NCBI RefSeq assembly: GCF_901827155.1
Contig: NZ_LR594659.1
Coordinates: 124,001-188,000, forward strand
From: Variovorax sp. PBL-H6
Lineage (GTDB): Bacteria > Pseudomonadota > Gammaproteobacteria > Burkholderiales > Burkholderiaceae_C
DNA: 64,000 bases
Direction: 5' to 3'
The notes beneath the pieces are model-generated. The model did not search any database and had not been told where the DNA came from. It was given only the letters and a program-made list of their open reading frames with translations. Position numbers and translations under genes: made by a program. Positions 8,402 through 15,600 of this stretch are shown here, piece after piece; the first letter of the stretch is position 1, and each line of letters begins with the position of its first letter.

Positions 8402-9244
8402 ATGGACATCGTCGTCAACGAAGAACTTAAAGCCTACATCGACCCCTTGACGCCGGAGGAGTACGAAGCACTGGAGCGCAGCCTGCTGGCCGAAGGCTGT
8501 CGCGATGCGCTGGTGCTGTGGGGCGACGTGCTGGTGGACGGCCACAATCGCTACGGCATCTGCCGCAAGCACGGCCTTCCCTTCCAGACGGTGCAGAACG
8601 CGCGCTTCCGTTCCCTCGAGGACGTGCACCTGTGGATGATCGACCAGCACCTGGGCCGCCGCAGCATCTCCGACTTCCAGCGCGGCGTGCTGGCGCTGCG
8701 CAAGAAGGAGATCGTGGCCGAGCGGCGTGCCCGTGCGGCGAGCCCTGCGCCAGCCGCGGAAACTCCCGCGAACCCCCCGCCCGCCGAAACGGCCCACGGT
8801 GCCGCGCCCCCCGCCCCGCTCGACAGCCGCGAGGCTGTCGCCAGGGCCGCACGCCTGAGCAGCAGCCAGGTGGTGATGATCGAAAAGATCCAGAGGCAGG
8901 CCGCTCCGGAACTGGTGGCCGCCGTCAAGTCCGGCACCATCTCCATCAACGCCGCGGCGGCCGTGGCCACGCTGCCGGCGCAGGAACAGGTTGCCGCCGT
9001 GGTCGCCGGCAAGGACGAGCTCAGGCAGGCCGCCAAGCGCGTGCGCGAATCGAAGCGCAAGCCGCGCGACGCATCGGCCGATGCGCCGCAGGAGGACGCC
9101 GAGCCTGGGGACGACGAACTCCGGGCGCTGCGCCGTCGCGTGGCGGAACTCACGGCCGAGAACGATGCGCTTCGCCGGCAAGTGGCCGCGCTGCAGGCGT
9201 CGAGCGATGCCGTGGCGGGGGCCGAGCTGCCCGCACCCTTCTAG
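8402..9244 (+). CDS. ParB/Srx-fold domain protein (plasmid partition-like)
   Basis: A 280-residue protein. Residues 10-75 match the ParB/sulfiredoxin fold, with the nucleotide-binding style motif VDGHNRYGICRKHG. A Pro/Ala-rich linker follows, then a helical segment with repeated Ala (INAAAAVATLPAQEQ), and a C-terminal leucine-zipper-like coiled coil (ELRALRRRVAELTAENDALR). There is no ParA partner nearby, so this is not a standard segregation pair; similar proteins are common on chromosomes of this group. The ATG at 8402 begins the homologous region; the frame stays open to 8225 but reads through the promoter. A TACAAT box at 8363 could be its -10. Confidence 0.75.
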   Translation: MDIVVNEELKAYIDPLTPEEYEALERSLLAEGCRDALVLWGDVLVDGHNRYGICRKHGLPFQTVQNARFRSLEDVHLWMIDQHLGRRSISDFQRGVLALRKKEIVAERRARAASPAPAAETPANPPPAETAHGAAPPAPLDSREAVARAARLSSSQVVMIEKIQRQAAPELVAAVKSGTISINAAAAVATLPAQEQVAAVVAGKDELRQAAKRVRESKRKPRDASADAPQEDAEPGDDELRALRRRVAELTAENDALRRQVAALQASSDAVAGAELPAPF

Positions 9245-9260
9245 CCCCTTGCTGGAGGGC

Positions 9261-9599
9261 CTAGTAGCGGATCATCACGCCGGCCTTGATGCCCATGTTC
9301 TCCTTCCCGTCCGTATGTGCGCCGGCGGAGAAGGAAACATCGCCGCCCGTGCTGGCGCCGAGCGAGTAGTTCGGGCGCGAGCCCGAGGTGTCCACGCCGC
9401 CATAGGCGCCGCTGCCGTCCTTGCGCTGCAGGCCCAGGGTCCCGCCATTCGCGGTGGCCGCCTTCTCGGTCGGGGACAGGTTGGGACTGACGTAGATCGA
9501 ACCTTCGTCGTTGCTCTCGACAGGGAGCTTCGGTGTTTGTGCAAGGGCGGCCGCGCAGCAGGCGGCGAGGGCGAGCGATATCAGGAGGGGCTGGCGCAT
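9261..9599 (-). CDS. Secreted hypothetical protein, 112 aa
   Basis: A short exported protein starting MRQPLLISLALAACCAAALA, a clear Sec signal peptide with cleavage near ALAQ. The mature part (about 90 residues) is polar and rich in Gly, Ser and Asn (GGTLGLQRKDGSGAYGG, SLGASTGGDVSFSAGAH) with alternating residues like the strand repeats of small outer-membrane beta proteins, ending in Tyr. I cannot name a family. The start at 9599 is chosen from the signal peptide; upstream codons to 9713 look non-coding. It is convergent with the ParB-like gene. Confidence 0.6.
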   Translation of the reverse strand: MRQPLLISLALAACCAAALAQTPKLPVESNDEGSIYVSPNLSPTEKAATANGGTLGLQRKDGSGAYGGVDTSGSRPNYSLGASTGGDVSFSAGAHTDGKENMGIKAGVMIRY

Positions 9600-9743
9600 G
9601 AGAGGGGACAAGTCGTCTGGCAAACCGACGACCTTATCGAAGGCGGTCTGGCGGGACAAGCGTTCCGGCCATGACGTGATGATCCCGCCGCTGCAACGCG
9701 GCTTCGACGACACAGAAATGTTTTCACATGTGTTTGCGGCGGC

Positions 9744-10340
9744 CTAACCCTGCAGCTCGCTCTTGCGCTCGATGATGCGCGACACCAGGCCGTACTCGAT
9801 GGCCTCGTGCGCCGACAGCCAGCGGTCGCGCTCGATGTCGATCATCACCGCCTCGAACGACTTGCCCGTCTCGCGCGCGATCGTCCTCGCGATGCGCTCG
9901 CGGGCCTTGAGGATCTCCTGCGCGTGGATCGCGATGTCGCTGGCCGGCCCGCCGGCGCCGCCGCTGGGCTGGTGGATGAGGAAGCGCGTGTTCGGCAGGC
10001 AGAAGCGCCGCTCGCGCGGCACGGCCAGGTACAGGTGCGTGGCTGCACTGCCGACCCAGCCGGTGCCGATCATGCGCACCGGTGCCGCGATGAAGCGCAC
10101 CACGTCGTGGATCGTGTCGCCCGACTCGAGGTGCCCGCCCGGCGAGCTCACCAGGATGTCGATGGGTGCGTCGCTGTCGGCGTCGAGTGCGATCAGCCGG
10201 CGCGTCACGTCGCGGGCCGAGGTGTCGCTGATCGCGCCGAAGATCAGCAGCGTGCGCGACTTGAAGGCCTTTTCCTCGAGGTAGGAACTGCTGCGCGGCT
10301 CGCCGGTCGGGGTGTCCGGTGCGTCTTCGGGGGTTTCCAT
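9744..10340 (-). CDS. ClpP-family ATP-dependent Clp protease proteolytic subunit-like protein
   Basis: A 198-residue ClpP-fold serine peptidase. Ungapped comparison with E. coli ClpP places the triad at Ser98 (GWVGSAA), His123 (FLIHQPSGG) and Asp172 (ERDRWLSA), with the same spacings of 25 and 49 residues, so it should be active. RFCLPNTR and DIAIHAQEIL are family signatures. Around the nucleophile it reads GSAATHLYL instead of the usual ASMGAF, and an acidic N-terminal extension replaces the propeptide, so it is a divergent paralog rather than the housekeeping ClpP; no clpX or tig is adjacent. The ATG at 10340 has AAGGAG upstream. Confidence 0.82.
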   Translation of the reverse strand: METPEDAPDTPTGEPRSSSYLEEKAFKSRTLLIFGAISDTSARDVTRRLIALDADSDAPIDILVSSPGGHLESGDTIHDVVRFIAAPVRMIGTGWVGSAATHLYLAVPRERRFCLPNTRFLIHQPSGGAGGPASDIAIHAQEILKARERIARTIARETGKSFEAVMIDIERDRWLSAHEAIEYGLVSRIIERKSELQG

Positions 10341-10564
10341 GTCGTATTGCTCCTTGGCTGGATGAGATGCCATGACGAAGAGGCAGCTTACCTCCGCACG
10401 GCATCGCGTGAACGCGGGATCGCGAGGGAACGCGCATCTGCCCACAATCGAGCCCAGGGACCGCGCATCTCGCCACGCTGTCACACATCGGTCCCCGCAC
10501 GTGCCCCGCCGCGCGTGCTTCGCTTGCGTCTCAGGGCGCAAGTGCGCCGAAGTCGTTCATTGCC

Positions 10565-10990
10565 TCAGCGCGTGCGGCGGGCTCCGGTGTCCTCGATGGG
10601 CTCGCCATCTTCCTTCGTGAACGGGGCGATCTTGCCGACGGGCAGGATCTCCAGCACCTCTTCCGAGGGGCGGCAGAGCTTGGTGCCCAGCGCAGTGGCG
10701 ACGATGGGCCGGTTCATCAGGATCGGGTATTGCGCGATGAAGTCGAGCAGCTCGTCGTCGGTCCATTTCGAATTGCCGAGGTCCAGCTCTGCATAGGGGG
10801 TTCCCTTTTCGCGCAGCAGCGCGCGCAGGGGCTGGCCCGTGGCGGTCGCAATCTCGCGCATCTGCTCGCGGGTGGGCGGCGTCTTCAGGTATTCGATGAC
10901 AGTGGGCTCGATGCCCGCATGACGCAGCAGCGCGAGCGTGTTGCGCGAGGTGCCGCAGGCGGGGTTGTGATAGATCGTGACTTCGGACAT
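10565..10990 (-). CDS. arsC: Arsenate reductase, glutaredoxin-dependent (ArsC)
   Basis: A 141-residue ArsC of the glutaredoxin-coupled type. The N-terminal HNPACGTSRN places the catalytic Cys at residue 12, and the later ILMNRPIVATALGTKLCRPSE region contains the conserved arginine pair that stabilises arsenate. It reduces arsenate to arsenite for export. No arsR or arsB is adjacent, so it stands alone, as often seen in this group. The ATG at 10990 aligns with the family start; an upstream ATG at 11032 lies in the divergent promoter of the next gene. Confidence 0.9.
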   Translation of the reverse strand: MSEVTIYHNPACGTSRNTLALLRHAGIEPTVIEYLKTPPTREQMREIATATGQPLRALLREKGTPYAELDLGNSKWTDDELLDFIAQYPILMNRPIVATALGTKLCRPSEEVLEILPVGKIAPFTKEDGEPIEDTGARRTR

Positions 10991-11041
10991 GACGGCATTC
11001 TGGCGTGCGCGCTCTGCCGTGTGGGTTAGCAAGCGTTTTCG

Positions 11042-11068
11042 CCATCCACTTGGATGGTGTTAGGATGG
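11042..11068. promoter_or_regulatory. CCATCC / GGATGG repeats before the ribbon-helix-helix gene
   Basis: CCATCC (11042-11047) is followed by two GGATGG copies (11052-11057 and 11063-11068), forming nested inverted repeats just ahead of the ATG at 11073. The second GGATGG also sits where a ribosome site would. Ribbon-helix-helix proteins often autoregulate through such short repeats, so this may be the operator of the gene it precedes, also serving the divergent arsC. Confidence 0.4.
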
Positions 11069-11072
11069 CGTC

Positions 11073-11495
11073 ATGCCACGAAAAAGCGCCTCCCTTGCCG
11101 CCTCGCCCAGACCCGCCGACGAAAAGATCACCATCAACGTCGGTTGCGTGGACCTCGGCCAGATCGACCTTCTGGTGCAGGAAGGCTTCTATGCCAACCG
11201 GACCGATCTCATCCGCACGGCGATACGCAACCAGCTCGCGACCCAGGTTGACGTCGTGCGCCAGGTCGTGTCGAGCAAATCGCTGGTGCTCGGAATCCAG
11301 CACTACGACGCGGCCGACCTGCAGGCCATTCAAGCGGCCGGACAGAAGTTGCAGATACGCGTGCTCGGCCTGGCCGTGATCGCGGCCGATGTCACGCCGG
11401 CGCTCGCGCTTGCCGCCATCGAATCCATCACGGTCCTGGGCGCGCTCCACGCGAGCCCCGCCGTCAAGGCGGCGCTGGCCGCACGCATCCGCTGA
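11073..11495 (+). CDS. CopG/ribbon-helix-helix domain regulator
   Basis: A 140-residue protein. After a basic N-terminus, residues 17-55 form a ribbon-helix-helix: strand EKITINVGCVDLGQIDLLV then the helix pair GFYANRTDLIRTAIRNQLA. The C-terminal 80 residues are Ala/Val-rich and predicted helical (IRVLGLAVIAADVTPALALA), unlike the short tails of toxin-antitoxin RHH proteins, so I call it a transcription regulator and not an antitoxin. It precedes a PHB-depolymerase-type esterase by 47 bp in the same direction and probably controls it. Confidence 0.75.
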   Translation: MPRKSASLAASPRPADEKITINVGCVDLGQIDLLVQEGFYANRTDLIRTAIRNQLATQVDVVRQVVSSKSLVLGIQHYDAADLQAIQAAGQKLQIRVLGLAVIAADVTPALALAAIESITVLGALHASPAVKAALAARIR

Positions 11496-11542
11496 ACGTA
11501 CCCACTGAACGCACCCCACAGAACTCCACCCGAAAGACCCCA

Positions 11543-12634
11543 ATGAACTTTGACCTGAAGCACCTGATGGCAGAAGCGACCCGGCTGACCCGCGCCGGAG
11601 ACTTGCGGGCGGCAACCGCCGCCATACAAGCCGCGCTGCGCGGGGCCGAGCCTGCGCAGCCGGTGACAAAGGAGCCGGTGACCGAGGAGCCGGGCGGCGT
11701 GATCGACGTCGAGGCCAGGCAAGTGCCCGACGCTTCACCGGCTCGCGGCGTCGACGATGCGCCTGCCGCGTACGCCGATGCCTCCGTTCCCGGCCGCTTC
11801 GTTGCCGGCAGTTTTGCCGACGCGGCGGGCCGCCGCGACTACAAGCTCTACATCCCGCCCGAGGCCGGCCAACGCCCGCTGCCGCTGGTCGTGATGCTGC
11901 ACGGCTGCACCCAGGATCCGGACGATTTCGCAGCCGGCACGGCGATGAACGAAGCCGCACTGGCGCAGGGATTCTTCGTGCTGTACCCCTCACAGTCCCG
12001 CCAGGCCAATCCCCAGGCGTGCTGGAACTGGTTCAAGCACAACCACCAGAAGCGAGGTCGCGGAGAACCGGCGCTCCTGGCCGCAATGACGAAGGCGGTG
12101 ATGGCGCAATACGCGATCGATCCGCAGCGCGTCTATGTGGCGGGCCTGTCGGCGGGTGGCGCGATGGCCGCGATTCTCGGCGAGGCCTATCCCGACCTGT
12201 ACGCAGCCGTCGGCGTTCACTCCGGGCTGGCGGCCGGCGTCGCAACCGACCTGCCGGCTGCGCTGATGGCGATGAAGAGCGGCGGGGTCCTGCAAGGCGG
12301 CGCTGCCAGTGGCGTGCCCACCATCGTCTTCCATGGCGACGCCGATGCGACCGTCCATGCAAGCAATGGCGAACAGGTCATCGCGGCCAGTGTTGGAAAT
12401 ACGGCCACGGTCGAGGTTCAGCATCTGACCGCGAACGGCGCTCGCGCCTCGACGCGCCGCTTGCACCGGTCCGCCGACGGGCGCGTCGTGGCCGAGCACT
12501 GGACGGTGCACGGCGCCCCGCACGCGTGGGCGGGCGGCAGCGCCAAGGGCTCCTACACCGATGTTCGCGGACCGGATGCGAGCGCGGAGATGCTGCGTTT
12601 CTTTTTCGAGCATCCGCGCAAGACGGTGCACTGA
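11543..12634 (+). CDS. PHB depolymerase family esterase
   Basis: A 363-residue alpha/beta hydrolase of the PHB depolymerase/LpqC esterase family. The strand LPLVVMLHGCTQDPDDFA (oxyanion HGC) and the elbow GLSAGG (Ser203) are typical, with Asp in FHGDADATVH and His in HAWAGG near the C-terminus. The first 80 residues are a non-catalytic, Ala/Pro/Glu-rich extension with no signal peptide, so it is probably intracellular and may act on short hydroxyalkanoate oligomers or feruloyl-type esters. It follows the RHH regulator and converges on the conflict-system operon. Confidence 0.87.
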   Translation: MNFDLKHLMAEATRLTRAGDLRAATAAIQAALRGAEPAQPVTKEPVTEEPGGVIDVEARQVPDASPARGVDDAPAAYADASVPGRFVAGSFADAAGRRDYKLYIPPEAGQRPLPLVVMLHGCTQDPDDFAAGTAMNEAALAQGFFVLYPSQSRQANPQACWNWFKHNHQKRGRGEPALLAAMTKAVMAQYAIDPQRVYVAGLSAGGAMAAILGEAYPDLYAAVGVHSGLAAGVATDLPAALMAMKSGGVLQGGAASGVPTIVFHGDADATVHASNGEQVIAASVGNTATVEVQHLTANGARASTRRLHRSADGRVVAEHWTVHGAPHAWAGGSAKGSYTDVRGPDASAEMLRFFFEHPRKTVH

Positions 12635-12640
12635 GCTGCA

Positions 12641-12661
12641 CGTGGCCTGCTGGCAGCCACG
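12641..12661. terminator. Weak hairpin between convergent genes
   Basis: CGTGGC and GCCACG form a 6-bp stem with a 9-nt loop between the esterase stop and the convergent 1641-residue gene. There is no T-run on either side, so it is at best a weak or factor-assisted terminator. Confidence 0.25.
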
Positions 12662-12688
12662 ATCAAGGCGCGCTCGACCGCCATCGCT

Positions 12689-15600
12689 TCACGAGGGCTC
12701 GAACGGTTGAAACAGGGGCGGCTGGTCCAGGGCCAGCGCATCGAAGAAGGCGCGCGCGCTGGACGCCTCGCCGAAGTAGCTGAAGTGTGTGGCCTCGTGG
12801 CCCTCGGCCAGCCAGAAGCTCGAGCCTCCCCGCCGTCGCGCGCCCCCGTACATGGACGCTGTCTGCACCACCAGGTCGCTTTCGGTCCAGGAGGCGCCCA
12901 CCGTCCCCAGGGCCTCGACCCAGGCTGCATTCTCAAGGCCCCACACGTTTCCACCAACCACGCGCAGATCTCCCGGCAAGGGCTCGATCGGGCTGTTGAG
13001 CCATTGAATCAGCGGAGCGTCGGGCAGCAGGGAGGCGATGCCCGGCACCTTGAAGGGCCTGGTGCGCGAGCGGGCCGCTTCCATGAGGAAGACCTCGAAG
13101 GCGGGCGGAACGGAGATGTGCCCAAGCCGGAGAGCGTTCTTGAACAGCGACAGCCAGATGTCGAGGCGCTTTTCTTCGATCGGGATGCCCTTGGCGGGGC
13201 AGGCGACACGCACCACGCGGTCGATGTTGATATCTTTGGCCCGCATCACGCTCCCCAGTTCGAGCAGGGCATGGCGGTCGGCCACATGGCCATCGGCGGA
13301 GAAAAAGGTCGAAGCGACGCGCTCGATCTCGCCGGGCTGCGCGGCAACGCGCGCCAGGACCTCGGCCACCAGCCCGCCGCTCGAATGCGTCGCCAGATGC
13401 ACCGGCCCCAGCGATGGCAGCAACCTGGCGAGCGTGAGAGCCGCGGCGATCGGGCTGTCGCCGACCGTCCGATAGTCGAACGCATACACCCGGTCTCGGT
13501 ACGTGCGGAACAGGCCATGACGCAACTCGTGATGCGCGGTCCACAACGCCCCGAACGTGCTGGCCGTGTCGAGGAAGACTCCATGCAGGAAGACCAGGGT
13601 CGGGCTCTTCCCCGAGAATTGACCTTCCAGCGAGCCAGCGGGCGGGAGCCCCTTGAGTGCTGCCAGCGCATCGGGCTGCAATTCGTACAACCCGGGCCCG
13701 ACTTGGTTATCAATCTGGAGCAGCGCCTGGTCCAGCGTGACGCTCGCGTCTTTCGCGGCGCCACCAAGGAAATGGATGCGCGAGAAAGGTGACGATGGTT
13801 GCGCAAGATCACCCGGGCGCTCGGCCTCTGCGGTGCTCTGCCGGAGAAGCAATTCGGTGGCATTCGAAGGGTGCAGAGTCAATGTGGTGCCATCGGATGT
13901 CTCGACGGTCACGACGTCCTCGCCAGGGACTGCGGACGCCAATTGCCGCGAAGAAGAGGGGAGCGCTTCCGTCGCGCTCTCGGTCGCTTCGCCGATGGTG
14001 GGCACATATCTCACATGGCCTTCCTCGGTCGCATGCGCCAGCAGCAAGCCGCGAAGTGCCGCCCCCCGAAGCCCCGTGAGCTCCATGTAGCGGGCTGCGA
14101 GCCCCGCGACCACTGCGCATGCGAAGGACGTGCCCGACATCGTGGTGTAGCGCGCCTGCGGCAATACCGCGCCCTCGGGGTCGCCACTCGTTCCCGCACC
14201 TGCGGCAACCAGCGCGTTGGCGCCGGGCGCCCAAAGATCGGGGCGCTCCTTCTGCAGCTTGCCGTTCCGTTTCACCGCCCCGCGGTTGCTGAACGCCAGC
14301 GGCCTTCCGTCCTCATCCAGGGCGCCCACTGCGACCACCTCGGGCATCGCGGCCGGAAAGTTCACCGGCTCCTGCGAGCCCTCGTTCCCGGCCGCTGCCA
14401 CCACCAGGATGTTCTGCGCCGCGATCAGGCGCAGGGCGCGAGCCATCGCTTCATCCCACGTACTCATGCCAAGCGGCACGCACAGGATGTCCGCACGTTC
14501 CTCGGCCCGCACGCTCAGCATGGCGTCGAGGGCCACGAGCACCGTGCTGGTCGCGCCGCTGCCTTGCGCGTCCAGTGCCGCATAGGACTGCAGCCGCACC
14601 CTCGGCGAAATACCGACGAAACGCCCCGCGACGATGCTCGCGACAGCCGTGCCATGGCCGTGCGGGTCCGTGGACGCGCCCTCGATGAGCAGGTGCTGAA
14701 GCTCTGGATGCTTCGCATCGACGCCCGTGCCGAGGATGGCCACCCGCACGCCGGTGCCGAAGGTTTCGCGCAAACGCCGCTCCGGAAGGCCGAGCCACAC
14801 CGGCCAGTTCGCCACCGGCGCAAGGCCTTCGCGTGCGTGGTCGGCGAGCACCTCGACGGGGGCGCCCGACCGCAGTTCGTCGGCCACTCTGGCCAGCTGC
14901 TGGTCCTTGCGTGCCAGCGGCGCCAGCGCGCGCAGCACGCCGGACCGGTCGCCGTGCAGGATCTGCAGGAGCAAGCGACGGTCGTACAGGACGCGGCGCG
15001 CACCCTCGGCGCCCCGTGCAGCAATCGCATGGTGCAGCAGGTGGTCGCGGAGATAGGCTGGCTGCAGAAGCGGCTTGAGGCTGCTGAGCGCGCATTCGAC
15101 CAGGATGGCTTCGTGGGCCTCGCGCACTTCGTCGCGATAGACACTCTGCAGAAACTGCGAAACCGCCGGGTGCAGTGTGGCGGCAGTGCCATCCGGCGTG
15201 CGGCATTGCCAGGCGAGTTGCACCGCGAGCGCTTCGCTGCCGGTCTTGCGGTCGGGATAGCCGGCGCGTCGCGCCGACATCACGATGAGCCCTTCGCGCT
15301 CGGCCGCAGTCAGCTGGCGCAGCACCCTCAGGCTGAGCGCGCCATAGTTGGATTCCGGGCGCTCCGTATCGCGGTGCGGCCAACGGCGGACGCCACGCAG
15401 CCAGCCGGCGCCGACGATGGGCACCAGCGAAGGCACGCCCTGGTGCACGGGCCACAGGTCCGTCGCCTCCGTGTCTCCCAGGCCCATTTGCATCAGGTGG
15501 GCCCGGGCCTCTGACGCGTCGAGGTGGCCGACATCGATGTCCCCCTGGCGCTGCATGCGCACGTCGATGCAGGTGTCGCCGCCGACCCGGCGCTTGGCGC

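Noticed and set aside
8402..9244. ParB-like gene as evidence of a plasmid origin or partition locus
   Set aside because: There is no ParA, no parS-like repeat cluster and no replication gene nearby.
9744..10340. ClpP-like protein seemed to have Thr in place of the catalytic Ser (GSAAT against QAAS)
   Set aside because: Aligning without gaps from the RFCLPN segment puts Ser98 of VGSAA at the nucleophile position, with spacings to His123 and Asp172 identical to E. coli ClpP. The Thr is three residues further on.
11073..11495. Ribbon-helix-helix protein as an antitoxin of a toxin-antitoxin pair
   Set aside because: The next gene encodes an esterase and not a toxin, and the RHH protein has a long extra domain.
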